NCBI GenBank assembly: GCA_963576735.1
Contig: OY755190.1
Location: forward strand, 5,387,695 to 5,451,694
Length of the DNA: 64,000 nt
Origin: Bedellia somnulentella
Lineage: Eukaryota > Arthropoda > Insecta > Lepidoptera > Bedelliidae
Direction of reading: 5' to 3'
Shown here: in pieces, positions 10,084 through 21,119 of the stretch
Layout: every line of letters begins with the position of its first letter
Numbering within the stretch: position 1 is the first letter of the stretch
Made by a program: the position numbers and the translations under genes
The notes under the pieces: model-generated
What the model was told of the DNA's origin: nothing
The model's database searches: none
What the model saw: only the letters and a program-made list of their open reading frames with translations

Positions 10084-10196
10084 CATACATATACTCACGG
10101 CTTTAAATCCCTAGAGGGGTTAGCCAGAGCTTCGGAACAAGAAATTCCTCAGCCACTTTTGTTAGTTGAGTGGGGATCACTTAAAAAGCATCAGCA
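10084..10196 (-). repeat. SINE-A copy, internally deleted
   Basis: Antisense tail (catacatatactcacggctt) through gttagttgagtggggatc, then a jump to the acttaaaaagc part. About 60 bp of the middle are missing and the head is absent. Confidence 0.75.
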
Positions 10197-10608
10197 ACAT
10201 TTGGCGCATTTTAAAATCATTCACGAGAAGAAATCGGCTAAATCTTTACAAAAACATAAAACTCTGAAATATCTTGATCTCAGGTTGATAATTCGATTCG
10301 TCAAACAGCTGTTTTCTACAGAGTGTCCTCTAGACACTAGACAGTATTTAAAAATTAAATGTAATATTGCAGAAAAGTCGAACATGTTTTTAATGTTCGA
10401 ATCGCAAAGGATCAGAATGTTATCCAAGTTTGTGTAATTCAGATCGCTATCGGAATTTTCAATATCGCTCCGACTTAGCGTTGTATTTATTGTTTTATTT
10501 CCAAGCGCGCCTATATTTTATTGGAACGCTTTGCCTAGCCACACCACACTTTAACATAATATTTGCTTTAAATTAGTTATATACAGATGAGATTAAAGCA
10601 AAATTATC

Positions 10609-10846
10609 CGTGTAGTGCCGGCTATCCGTATAGTGCTGGTTTAGAATGTCATTACCCCTTTTATACCCACGGGTGTCATAAGCGGTGACTAAGGGAATAG
10701 GGTTCTCAAAGTGGTTCTTAGGTTGGAGACCCATCACCAACGATACTTTATTTTTAACATCTTCTCTGGCTGAGAAGTTTCTAGCTCTGAAGATCTGGCT
10801 ACCCCTTTATGGGATTTATGGCCGTAAGTATATGTATGTATGTATG
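10609..10846 (+). repeat. SINE-A copy
   Basis: GTGCCGGC-type head partly duplicated (gtagtgccggctatccg, gtatagtgctggtttagaat), B-box-like gttggagacccatc, and tail ggccgtaagtatatgtatg. Confidence 0.85.
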
Positions 10847-11134
10847 AGATTAAAAATAAATAAAACCTTAGCATTTAGTCTGCGTTCAATGATAGCAAAA
10901 GATCGCATAACGTTTATATTACTATGTAGCATCATTATTTCAGATGTTAGAAGTCTATTTATAAACATGCTCTCCAAACACCTTCATAAGGACTGGTCTT
11001 GCACTGCCCTTCCTCGGCTCCCCGCGATCTTGATCAAGTCGTTGCATCGGTCCACCTTGTGATCACTAATTATAATTTCCTTAGAAACTACACACTCTAC
11101 ATTTTATCTTACCATGATCTTACCTTACACTGGT

Positions 11135-11299
11135 CCCGGGGGCTGATTATGTATCTTTAGCCACCGCGATTGTGTAGCAAGTTGCAATATCGTCGCTGTC
11201 AAAAGTGTCAAATCGTATACAGTTTATGACATTGACAGCGACAATCGTGCAACTTGCGACACAATCATCAGTCGCAAAAGATATGTAATACGGGGGCCG
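11135..11299. mobile_element. foldback MITE, about 165 bp
   Basis: Inverted arms of about 65 bp. Left has ctgattatgtatcttt ... attgtgtagcaagttgca ... cgtcgctgtcaa; the right arm reversed has gtattacatatctttt ... attgtgtcgcaagttgca ... tgtcgctgtcaa. No ORF. Confidence 0.75.
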
Positions 11300-11600
11300 A
11301 AAAGGGATAACTTATTTCCCCGCTAAGATTTTCTGGATAATATTGGAGAAGAGTTTCAAATAAATCTTCAGAGGATGTTTGGTGAGTGGTTGTAGGGGTA
11401 CGAGGGACGTTCAATGTATTCTCGGTATCGGATACTTTTTATTAGTAGTGAGGGAAGATTTTGTTTATGATTGGCTAGTGACACAATCTCAGGCGACAGG
11501 TTTAAAATTGCGCTTATTTGCGATCGCTTGTTTATTCATAATCACATTTTTAATAATCTAAAATGACCGAATCAAAAATGGTGATGAAATTGGAACACCG

Positions 11601-11740
11601 CGCTGTTATTAAGGCGCCGTTGGTTCAGCGAAAAATATCATCTCAGGGGGTGCTGCCCCCGCGGGCGCGGGGAAGCGCTTGCGCGCCGATCGGGCGGCCG
11701 TCTCCCCGACGCGACGCGACGCAGTGCGCGCGTTTCAAAA
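11601..11740. other. CpG- and GC-rich patch
   Basis: A sharp GC-rich island (ccgcgggcgcggggaagcgc, gacgcgacgcgacgcagtgc) in AT-rich surroundings, directly before a MITE. Could be the 5' or promoter region of a decayed element; no gene assigned. Confidence 0.5.
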
Positions 11741-11750
11741 ACATACAGTA

Positions 11751-11911
11751 GGGTAAGCAATACAGTTTTTGTCAACTCGACAGTTTTAGCCATTCACAAA
11801 TATTTTCTATGGTATGGGTTCGGACATTTGTTTATGACTATTTACATTTTTTTCTAAAATATTTGCGAGTGGCAATAACAGTCAGGGTGACGAAAACTGT
11901 ATCGCTTACCC
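11751..11911. mobile_element. foldback MITE, 161 bp
   Basis: Ends gggtaagc...gcttaccc. Inverted arms of about 60 bp: gggtaagcaatacagttttt at the left and, reversed, gggtaagcgatacagttttc at the right, both continuing to caaatatttt. No target duplication is obvious. Confidence 0.8.
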
Positions 11912-12035
11912 AAGGTTATCAAATTCAAAAATGGTTTCTCCCATAGCCGTTTACAATATAAAATGTAATGATAGGATAGATTTGTCTACCCCTGTCAGTT
12001 TATACAAAATTATTACAGTGTTAATTTCATATTTT

Positions 12036-12279
12036 TTGCCGTGTCGTGTCGGCTTAGAATAACACTACCCCATTTCTACCCGTGATCATAAGAGGCGACT
12101 TAGGGTTTAGGGGATTTATAAGTGATTTTTGGGCGATGTGGTTGGAGAACCGTCAACGAAATCATTTATTATTACAATCTTTTCCCAAATCAACTTCCAA
12201 AAGTGGCTGAGGAATTTCTCATTCCAAAGCTTTGGCTATCCCGTTAAGGGATTTATAGCCGTGAGTATATGTATGTAAT
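12036..12279 (+). repeat. SINE-A copy
   Basis: Head gtgtcggcttagaataac, tail agccgtgagtatatgtatg; GTGTCGGC subfamily. Confidence 0.85.
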
Positions 12280-12424
12280 TGTCAGTTTACACCTGTAACT
12301 AGGTATTTAATATTATCATTGAAATTAGAAGTTACTTTAACGATTTTGTTCTTTTTCCCACTCCTAATAAATATAAAAATGAGTGAAATCTATAAATTGA
12401 ATGAATTCTTTTATATTTGCTAAT

Positions 12425-12640
12425 GCTAACCGTACGCACAGTCACTCTCACGTCTACATTGACGCGCATCGTATACAGATAGGTCACTCGCACACTAACG
12501 GCGCCGCACGCGCGTAAATTGTTAGATCTGTAACTCAAGGCGCGCGCGACACGGGTCCAACCCCTAAGGCAGCTCGCCGAGCTCTGATTGAGTTGAGCGG
12601 CGCGCGGCGCTCGGGCACGAGTAGGACCGTGATTATCGAT
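12425..12640. other. CpG-rich patch
   Basis: Second GC-rich island, with gcgccgcacgcgcgtaaatt and gcggcgcgcggcgctcgggc. No conserved ORF; possibly the 5' end of a retroelement. Confidence 0.45.
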
Positions 12641-12674
12641 GTTTTTAAAATATTTGTTTTATTAAATTTATTAA

Positions 12675-13046
12675 GTGACATGATAGTCCAGTGGGTAGAA
12701 CACCCGCCCGAAAACAGAAGGGCGGCGTGAGTTCCAATCCTGGGTCGGGCCTAAACCAATTTGTCTTTTCTAAAGTCATATGTGTGGTTAATTTATCATG
12801 GTTGCTAACGGTGAGGGAAAACATCGTGAGGAAACCCACATGGCTGAGTTGTACTTAGTCATGTGACAGTGTATTCGTACAAAACGGCGATAGGCCTGCC
12901 CCCTATCACGTGAGTACACTGTCTAAGCAAAACGTGGGTACCTTTCTCTAGACACTAGATGGCGCTTGCCATGTGAGTTCAGAAGTATTGGTACCTCTGC
13001 CAACCCCTTCGGGGATAAACGGCGTGAACGTTTATGTTATGTTATG
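12675..13046 (+). repeat. SINE-B, full length, with target duplication
   Basis: Head atgatagtccagtgggtaga and gttccaatcctgggtcgggc; end ccccttcggggataaacggc, then gttatg repeats. Flanked by aatttattaa at 12665-12674 and 13047-13056. Confidence 0.92.
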
Positions 13047-13095
13047 AATTTATTAAAAAAGAAAAATAATCGCCAATTATTATTAGAGATAACAG

Positions 13096-13934
13096 GTAGG
13101 CGAGAGTAACAGGTGATGTAGTGAAGAATAGTTGAAGATGAATATAAGAGAGTTAAGAATGAGGTTAAGAAGAAAATAGAAAAGAAAAAGCGTGATCTGA
13201 TAGAATGGTGTGAGAGAAAACTCTCCGATAATTTCCGGAATAACCAAAAGTTGTTCTGGAAATATATCCGGAAAGAAAAGGGAGTATCCCAAAACACGAG
13301 AGTGAATGTTGTGAGAGATGAACAGGGTGAATTGGCGACGGATGAAAGTAGCATAAGGCGAGTATGGGAGAAATATTTTGAGGGACTCTTTGAAAAAGAG
13401 GATACATCCATTTCTTCGCCAATCGGCAGTAATGTTGATTGGAACGACGTTATGGGTGACTTTAGTGACAGTGAGATCAGTATGGAAGAAATAATGAAAG
13501 CAATGAAAAGTATGAAACTAGGGAAAGCGGCAGGGTATGACAGGATAAACACTGAAATGCTGAGGGCTGGTAAAGGGGTGGTGGCTTCCTGGTTGTACTT
13601 CCTTTTCCAAAAATGCTGGTCGAGTGGCAAAGTGCCACAAGACTGGTGCAAAGTGGTAATTGTGCCTTTATATAAAGGAAAGGGGTCACACCAGGAGGCT
13701 AGAAACTACCGTGGAATTAGCCTACTCAGCATTGTCGGTAAATTGTATGCAAAGGTTTTGATTGAAAGAGTGATGAATGAAACGGATGATAAAATTTGGG
13801 ATGTGCAAGCAGGATTTAGAAAGGGAATGGGATGTATGGACCAAATCTTCTCTTTAAGGAGCATCACCGAAAAGTTCTTATCTAAGAACCGAAAGGTGTA
13901 TTGCTCCTTCATTGATTTAGAGAAGGCGTATGAT
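13096..13934 (+). pseudogene. RTE LINE copy 1, reverse transcriptase part 1 (interrupted)
   Basis: Starts abruptly in the linker between endonuclease and RT (compare 56090 in copy 3), so it is 5'-truncated. After a one-base insertion near 13115 the frame is open from about 13127 and includes NTRVNVV, GKAAGYDRINTEML, VVIVPLYKGKGS, NYRGISLLSIVGKL (RT fingers) and QAGFRKGMGCMDQIFSL. It breaks in FIDLEKAYD at 13934, where another LINE (13935-15283) is inserted, and resumes at 15284. The intact protein would be an endonuclease/reverse transcriptase that copies its own RNA at a nicked target. This copy cannot be functional. Confidence 0.9.
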
Positions 13935-15283
13935 AATAATAATAATAATAATAAATCTTTATTTCCAAAAAATTGTAATATTACAGTCTATACAGTAAAG
14001 TAATAATATGAACAGAGCTGTATTTCACAATAGTACTTAATTAATGGTACAACCGATACCTAATAAAGGGTAACCTGTGCTATAGGTACCGGTAAAAAAA
14101 CATCAGTGACGCTAAGAATACAAAATCAGCACTGCGTGCGTAAAAGAACATTAAGCACTAAACTAAAGAATTACATCAAATTAAAAAAAAAACTACTAAA
14201 ACATTCAAAATAAAACACAGAAGTTGTAGAAAAAGGAAACTTAAACTAGGTGTGAAGTAAAATAAATATGTTAAGTAAATAAATATTTATAGTGTTTTAT
14301 GTAATAAAATATAATGTAAATAGGTTTATAAATATAAATATTATAAAATAATATAAATATACATTAATATCTTAAAATATACATATATAATAATAATAAT
14401 ACCTTTAATCATCATACTAAGAAAAACAGAATAATGATAGTTCAAGTCAGTATAGATAGGAAGTTCTCTGTTTCCTCATAAGATAGAGTTTGAAGCCACG
14501 TATTTAGTTTTTGCTTGAGACCGAAATTATTTAAATCATAAATGCCGAGTTTACTGTTTAATTTATTGTATAAGTAAGGTCCAAGGAATGTAGGGAAACG
14601 TTGAGCAAAAGAAGTCTTACATAATTTACCACTGACAACCTCTTTGTTTCTTAGTTTATTACTGTCTGGATTAAAATATGTTATGCAGTGTTGTTTTAAA
14701 ACAACGTTCTTAATAAATAACTGTCGAACAGTAAGTACTTCGCAGAAAAGGTATAATTCTTTGGTTGGGAAACGGAATGGCTTGAACGTTGCAACCTTGA
14801 GTACAGCCCGCTGAGCTCGTTCAATTTGTATGAGATGACTTTTACAAGAGCCGCCCCATGACGTGATACAGTAGGTGATTATACTTTGGCAAAGTGCAAA
14901 ATAGATGGTTCTTAGCAATTTTGCATCTACTACCGATCTAAGAGCCTTAAAAGAAAATATTAACTTTCTGATACGATTACTGAGTGTATTGATATGTGTA
15001 CGAAAGGTAAGAGAGCTATCAATTACGATACCTAAATATTTAATTTCTGTCACACGTTCTAATCTCGGACATTGGCATGAGTTGTTTTGATTTGAGCAAT
15101 TGTGAACTTTAATTTCGGGAATATTGTTTGGCGAAAGATAACCTGATTTTATTGTATGCATTAGAAATTTGGTTTTTGAAATATTAATTGTGAGGCGATT
15201 TAAGGCGAGCCATTCACAAACAGAGGTAAATCCTGTCTGTGCCAGAGACGTCACTTCATCCCAAGAATTACCAGAAAAAAAAT
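13935..15283 (-). mobile_element. Jockey/CR1-type LINE, 5'-truncated, inserted in RTE copy 1
   Basis: Reverse-oriented insertion with an (ATT)n-like 3' tail at 13935-13955 and an AATAAA-type signal (aaataaagatttatt on the reverse strand). It contains the C-terminal RT ORF and a 3' UTR at 13935-14441. The RTE frame (AYD / RVVRKCLW) is restored if it is removed. Confidence 0.85.
14442..15276 (-). pseudogene. LINE reverse transcriptase, C-terminal fragment
   Basis: An open frame of about 275 codons running off the 5' truncation point (SGNSWDEVTSLAQ). Recognisable blocks are LTINISKTKFL (RT palm/thumb), IKYLGIVIDSSLTFRTHI, YCITSWGG, IERAQRAVLKVA and EVLTVRQLFIKNVV, the usual C-terminal series of Jockey/CR1-supergroup LINEs. 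The catalytic F/YADD block lies upstream of the truncation and is missing. No internal stop in the retained part suggests a fairly young insertion. Clade below supergroup is not determined. Confidence 0.8.
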
Positions 15284-16408
15284 AGGGTGGTAAGAAAGTG
15301 TTTATGGGAGGTGTTATCCAAGTTCGGTTTGGGGAGTCGACTTATACGTGCACTGGTATCACTCTATGAGGATTCCAGTGCATGTGTGAGAGTAAACGGG
15401 GAAAATACTGACTGGTTCGGGATCTCTCGGGGTGTCCGACAGGGTTGTGTAGCTTCCCCGTGGCTCTTAAATTTGTTTATGGATGACTGTTTAACAGAGT
15501 TGCGTGAAAGTGATTATGGATTGAGAATGGGTGGATTCATCATTAAATGCCTCTTATATGCCGACGAACAAGTGCTACTTGCATCATCGGTGGAAGAGCT
15601 GCAAGAGATGATGAATATTGCATGTGCGTCTTTTGAAAAAAAGGGAATGAGGGTGAATGTGGATAAAACAAAAACTATGGTTTTTGAGAGAGAGGTGAAT
15701 ATGACGGAATGCGTGATTGAGATTAATGGTAAGAAAGTGGAACAAGTGAAAGAGTTTGTATATTTGGGAAGTTTGTTTACTAGGGATGGAAAGTGTGATG
15801 AAGATATCGAGAGAAGAGTGAAAAAGGGTAATGCGGTAAATGGAGCACTGGATAGTCTAATGTCTAGTCAGTCGGTGTCTGAAAAGGCCCGAATGGCTGT
15901 GCATGATGCTGTCCTCGTTCCTACGCTTATGTATGGCAGTGAATGTTGGGTGTGGCAGAAGAAGCATGAAAGTAGAGTGAATGCAGTAGAAATGAGATCC
16001 CTCAGAAAAGTGTGTAATGTAAGGTTATGTGATCGTGTGAGGAATGACGTGATTCGTGAAAGGTGTGGTGTAAAAGATGATATTGTAAGAAAGATAGAAA
16101 AAGGAATGTTGAGATGGTTTGGGCACATAGAGAGGATGGATGACAGTAAATTGGTGAAAGAGATATATAGAGCCAATGTGGAAGGTAATGTTAGTAGAGG
16201 ACGACCTCGGAGGACACATTTGGATCAAATAGAAAATGTGCTCAAAAAGGCAGGTGTCCGCAGTATGAAGAATAAAAGAGCATGTATGAAAAGATTGATG
16301 GATGTAAACGAAGCCAGAGAGGTTTGCCAGGATCGTACAAAGTGGCGATCGATAGTCTCTGACTACCCCAATGGGAACTAACGGCGTGAGAATATGTATG
16401 TATGTATT
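15284..16408 (+). pseudogene. RTE LINE copy 1, reverse transcriptase part 2 and 3' end
   Basis: Continues from AYD as RVVRKCLWEVLSKFG, then GVRQGCVASPWLLNLF (RT block), the palm motif, KTMVFERE, EFVYLGSLFTRDGK, YGSECWVWQKKHESR, and a C-terminal region GMLRWFGHIERMDDSK ... GNVSRGRPRRTHLDQIENV ... CQDRTKWRSIVSDYPNGN, stop at 16381. The frame is open for all 365 codons. The palm motif reads YADE where copy 3 (53615-53956) has YADD, so a catalytic aspartate is changed. The stop is followed by ggcgtgagaatatgtatgta, the 3' tail shared with SINE-A. Confidence 0.9.
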
Positions 16409-16726
16409 ATTAGAAATACAAATGTTCAAATTATGATGTAAGTTATATGAAAGTAGGTAAAATAAACAAAATGTAAAACCATTTTAAAGAGTGTAATTAG
16501 AGGTATGTTGGCGATTTTTTTCTATCGAGCGAAAATTTATTAATCATGTTTCGAATCGCCAATTTCACTGCAGAAAAGCCTCAAAATTTCGATGTATTTT
16601 TTTCAAAACCATATTATTATAAACATACGCATAATAAAGTTTCAAAAACCCTGTTCGCTGGACTAACGACACCTTAAGTTTCTTACCAAAGAAGAGATGT
16701 TGACTGTTTACAGAGATTCTGCTCCT

Positions 16727-16951
16727 TACATACATATACTCACGGCTATAAATTCCTAAAAAGGGTAGAAATTCTTCAGCCTTTTTTTGGAAGTTAAGTG
16801 GGGAAAAGATTGTAAAATAAATGTTTTTGGTGATGGGACTCCAACCGCATCGCCCAAAAATCACTTAAAGAGCCCCGATACCCTTAGTCGCCTCTTACGA
16901 TCACCCATGGGAAGAAATGGGGTAGTGCTATTGTAAGCCGAAACTACACAG
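16727..16951 (-). repeat. SINE-A copy
   Basis: Antisense, tail cttacatacatatactcacg, head taagccgaaactacacagc. Confidence 0.88.
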
Positions 16952-17122
16952 CATAGCCGACATAACTTAACTAGAATATAGAAAATTCGTTAATGCATCG
17001 ATAATTTATGTATAAGGTGATAATAATCGTTGATGTAAAATACGTGTCTACAGTGTAGGGTTGGCGTTTTCACAATTTTGAATTCGATCGTTTAGATTTC
17101 AAGCATATAAATTATTTGTTCA

Positions 17123-17226
17123 TATATACACACACATACTCATGGCTATAAATCCTTAAAAGGGTTCGGAATCAGTTTCGGCCACTTTTGGAAGTTAAGT
17201 GGGGAAAAGATTGTACAATAAATGTG
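17123..17226 (-). repeat. SINE-A 3' fragment
   Basis: Tail cacacacatactcatggct through ttaagtggggaaaagattg; 5'-truncated. Confidence 0.75.
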
Positions 17227-17506
17227 GGTCTTTTGACTTGTACTAACGTAAATGGATTTGATTGATTGTATTAATGATAATAATTGATTTGTATAATTTT
17301 AATTGATAATCGATTCTATTTTGCGAGTTATCTTTAAATACTGTTAAACATGCCAAGGGGGAAATTTTGTTTTAAATAAATACCTCAAAACCCAGGATAG
17401 GTCTCAATAAAAACTTGCAGTTTCCCAAAAACAAAACATTTTCAGCTCAAAAAAGTAGATGTTCAAACAATCAAGATAGCACTTATGCAAATATTGACGA
17501 ACGTAA

Positions 17507-17583
17507 ACAAGAGGTTTGCCAGAACCGGACCAAGGGTCGATCGATAGTCTCTATATTATCCCAATAAGAACTAATATGAATAT
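17507..17583 (+). repeat. RTE LINE 3' stub, diverged
   Basis: Matches the RTE stop region (aggtttgccag, gatcgatagtctct, aagaactaat); about 75 bp, diverged. Confidence 0.65.
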
Positions 17584-17706
17584 AATGATATTGTAAAACA
17601 TGCATAGCAACCCTAGTCTAGATAGACCGTCTACGCATTATACAGAAATTTAAATTTTAAATGAGTACGTCGCGTCGACTTAGGACTAATACGGTGATAA
17701 TTGCAG

Positions 17707-17859
17707 GCTGTGACCCGAAAGTTTGTTCATGAAGACAGCGGTGGCGTGACTGCTCTGTGTGGTGCCGTGGAAGCCTGTCTTGGCCAGGGTCTTCGACGCA
17801 GAGCTTTGGGCCTCTTCAAGACCAATTCTACCACGGCGCTTTTACACAAAATTGCTAAG
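17707..17859 (+). CDS. SGSM1/2-like protein, second coding exon (RUN domain start)
   Basis: Bounded by ttgcag and gtaagt, 153 nt, phase 0 at both ends. Encodes 51 residues starting AVTRKFVHEDSGG and ending TALLHKIAK. AVTRKFVHED, the following Cys-containing helix (ALCGAVEACLGQGLRRRA) and the Leu-rich end are the first helices of the RUN domain of SGSM proteins, which binds Rap/Rab family GTPases. It joins exon 1 (LMEE) and exon 3 (HCPEAALVSAKV) without a frame shift. Upstream intron 8,913 bp; downstream intron 14,040 bp. Confidence 0.92.
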
Positions 17860-18267
17860 GTAAGTTGTTGTGTTACTTTTATTTAAATGTTAATGTCGGT
17901 TAATGCAGCGTTTTAAAACAAGGGTCTTTTGATTTGTAGGAACAGCAAAGTTATATTGGCCAGTAAACTCTGCCTTGTACCAACTTATAATTTGTTTTTA
18001 TGGTTAGCTCGAGAAATATTTACATGCCGCGATGTAGAAATATGAGTGATACTCTGCTATGTGCGAGTGAGACCGTAGTAGTGTGCGCTCTAGCAGTACT
18101 CCCACAATTTTTTTCGAACTAATTCAATAGTAACGATCACATATATTTATATTATATTCAGAGTCGATCGTAGGTAACTCTTATGTACACACACTTATTT
18201 TCCCATGAGTTATTTAGCTGGTGCAAAACTGCTGTATGGTAAGTTTGCAAAGAATAACAGTAAGATA

Positions 18268-18525
18268 ATATACATACATACATACATATACTCAATGCTA
18301 TAAATCCCTAGAATGGGTAGCCAGAGCTAAGGAATTAGAAACTCCTCACCCACTTTTGGAAAGTTAAGTAGGGAAAAGATGGTAAAATAAAGGTTGTTGG
18401 TGATGGGTCTCCAACCGCATCGCCTAAAAAATCTCTTAAAAGCCCCAATACCGTTAGTAGCCTCTTACATAAACCCACCGGAAGAAACGAGGTAGTGTTA
18501 TTCTAAGCCGACACTACGCAGCAGG
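18268..18525 (-). repeat. SINE-A, full length
   Basis: Antisense, tail catacatacatatactcaat, head aagccgacactacgcagc. A short duplication taatata flanks it (18261-18267 region and 18528-18534). Confidence 0.88.
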
Positions 18526-18534
18526 TAATATATG

Positions 18535-19324
18535 AGTGAAATAGATAAAAATCTGCATTTAAGAGTTATTTGACCATAAAAATAGGAGACACTGCAAGCA
18601 TGCGGCTGCATCCATATCTGAATTTTCAGATCGTTAACTTCTTGGAATTCATAGTGCTAATTTATTACGATTGTACAGCATAGTATTATTATTTCAAGAA
18701 GCGACGCGCACAATTCGTGTAGTATAGAAAACGTTTAGCGTATGTGAGCGCGCAGAATTCAGTTACTTCTAGCTGTATTATATTATCTGTGCTTCCAGGC
18801 ACGCACACATACGCCAAAACTTGTTTGTATACTATTGTCAGGTTATAGTGCGCATCGCTTCGTGAAATAAAAGTACAGTAATATTTTTTTGATCCTTGTT
18901 TCATGAAAAGCTTCACTTGAACTTTAAAAAGCATAAGTCATGAATCAATATAAAATCACTTAAGACGGCTGTCATGTATGTCTTGAAAACGGATTTTTCC
19001 CGACCGTGGTAATCACTTTGTTCAAGTCGTCTGTCTTGTGCGGGGAAGCTTTACGATGTGTTGCGGTTTCCACTGTAAAATGCTTTCAGTTTATTGGGCA
19101 ATAAATCTGTGTTACTTTCAACTTGCATTTGCCAAGTTCGTTCTAGCTCTAGTCTATTTTTAGGGAAAAGCATCGGTAGATACTTTTAATACGAAGCAAT
19201 AAAAAGTGACAAAAATAGTTACTTAAAAGCTGTTCCTTGTCCAACTGAAACAGTTTTTTTGCAGAATATCTAGTCTTTCAGTAATACAGAAAGTGCAAAT
19301 CAATAATACAATATCACCTAGAAC
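18535..19324. other. no recognised feature
   Basis: About 790 bp without a conserved frame. It contains a weak inverted repeat near 18735-18810 (gcgtatgtgagcg and cacacatacgcc). Confidence 0.4.
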
Positions 19325-20730
19325 CATGTAAAAATGGGTGTTCCGCAGGGCTCGATTTTGGGCCCATTTTTATTTTTGGTTTATATTAATAATTTGCCGT
19401 TCATGGTCGAGAAAATGTCCGGGATAGTGTTATTTGTTGATGATACTTCTTAAGTATTTAACGTTAAAAAAATAGAATATTGACGAGGTGAATAACACGG
19501 TTTCGCAGATTCAAACATGGTTTGCTTCCAATAATCTTGTACTGAATGGCAAAAAAACCAAATGCAATTAATTTGTATTACCTAATGTTAGGTGCGTTAA
19601 TAACGAAATAATTTTAAGTAATGAAAAGTTAGTATTTTCGAATAACACCGTTTTCTTAGAGATAACTCTGGACTCCAAGCTCAGGGCAGGCTAAGTAGTG
19701 CTACATATGCCGTTAGGAAAATAAGACATTAGACAGATGTACAGACAGGTTGATTTGTTTATTACAGCTTTTTTCATAGTGTAATGTCTTACTGCAGCTG
19801 ATGTTGGTTCCATATTTATTCTACAAAAAAGAGCAATAAGAGTTATTTATAATTTGAGATCACGAGATTACCTGAGGGAATTGTTTAAAACCATTAATAT
19901 AATGACGCTGCCATGTCAATATAATCAGGCCTCTTTTATGAAAAATTGTGACAGACATATATTCAACCGTGATAGCCCAGTGGGTAGAACACTCGGTTAT
20001 CGTGCAAACGACTAGTGTTCAAATCCTGGGTCGGGCCTACACCAATTTGTCTTTTCTAAAGACATATGTGTGGTTAATTTATCATGGTTGTTAACGGTGA
20101 GGGAAAACATCGTGAGGAAACCCACATGGCTGAGTTGTACTTAGTCATGTGACAGTGTATTCGTACAAAACGGCGATAGGCCTGCCCCCTATCACGTGAG
20201 TACACTGTCCATGCAAAACGTGGGTACTCTGAACACCAGGTGACAAAGTCACGTGATGTTCAGAAGTATTAGTACCTCTGCCAACCCCTTCGGGGATATT
20301 CGGCGTGAACGTTTATGTATTATGTATTATGTTATTACATATTCGAAATCTGAGAGACAACAATAAAATTTCAATGCCAAAATACAGATTGTCAAAAGTA
20401 AATACATTTTTCATGGGGTTATGCGTAAAAATGTATAATAAAAAACCTGAGGACATTTTAAATTTATCAGAAACCAAATTCTAAAGTAGTAGCAGTAGTT
20501 AAAAGGAACCTTAGTTCGAAAGCCTATTACATAAATTATGAAATGGCTTGGTGTCATCAGGGCTCTATGCAGGATGTTTCCGGGCTAACACCAAAATTGT
20601 AATGGACCTTAAAAAATAACACAACAACTCAACTCAACAAAACACCTTCCGAATCCGAAGTAGCCTTAGTATTAAGTTGAAATTTGACGTTCAAAAAACA
20701 AAGATTTATGTTTTCACTTTTAAATAAATG
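19325..20730 (+). pseudogene. LINE reverse transcriptase remnant with 3' UTR, interrupted by SINE-B
   Basis: Conceptual translation in shifting frames gives GVPQGSILGPFLF, LFVDDTS (catalytic palm, degenerate), IQTWFASNNLVLNGKKTK, YAVRKIR and, after the SINE-B at 19965-20336, MPKYRLSKVNTFFMGLC and NKKPEDILNLSETKF. These are the palm-to-C-terminus blocks of a LINE RT. Several stops and frameshifts show it is dead. The 3' UTR (ttgacgttcaaaaa, 20640-20730) is shared with fragments at 31668, 41770 and 49991, so all four belong to one LINE family. Confidence 0.75.
19965..20336 (+). repeat. SINE-B, full length, with target duplication
   Basis: Head accgtgatagcccagtgggt, B box gtgttcaaatcctgggtcgg, end ccccttcggggatattcggc with tatgtattatg tail. 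Duplication acatatattc (19955-19964) and acatattc (20337-20344). Confidence 0.92.
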
Positions 20731-21109
20731 ATTATTTTATTTATTTTATTATTTAATCTTTATTATACCTAATCTTAAAAAACTAGCCTCTGTATATTCC
20801 AAAGCATTTCAAATATCATCGTTAAAATCACGTAAATTAGCCAATCAGGTGTCAGAATTGGCAGATTTAAGCAGTTCTTAAACGTTAAACTGCTTTTAAA
20901 TGTACGGAGATAAAGTTGTAACTAGTCAAACCCCGATTTAATAAAATAGTGTTTCCCCGTTTGCCTGACCTAATTAGTCTCTACCAGGTTTGATGAAAAT
21001 TGTTTAGTCAACGGCCGAAAAACTACATTTATTTGGATTTGACTAAGTCAGACCTGAGGATTGACCAGTCCAACCTAAGAGCGCCGAAGCTTCGGGATTT
21101 GCCTATAAC
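20731..21109. other. no recognised feature
   Basis: AT-rich; nothing assignable. Confidence 0.4.
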
Positions 21110-21119
21110 ATATATTCTG

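Noticed and set aside
10045..10437. 130-codon + ORF
   Set aside because: Starts inside an antisense SINE-A and continues in AT-rich DNA without recognisable domains.
11563..11751. 62-codon ORF in the GC-rich patch
   Set aside because: A weak resemblance of its first residues to mariner-type helix-turn-helix starts is too short, and the rest is composition-driven Arg/Pro/Ala.
15868..16429. Minus-strand ORFs of 102 and 134 codons antisense to RTE
   Set aside because: Antisense shadows of the RTE C-terminus; the same shadow recurs at every RTE copy.
18735..18810. Inverted repeat gcgtatgtg / cacatacgc
   Set aside because: Short and imperfect, with no element-like boundaries or duplication.
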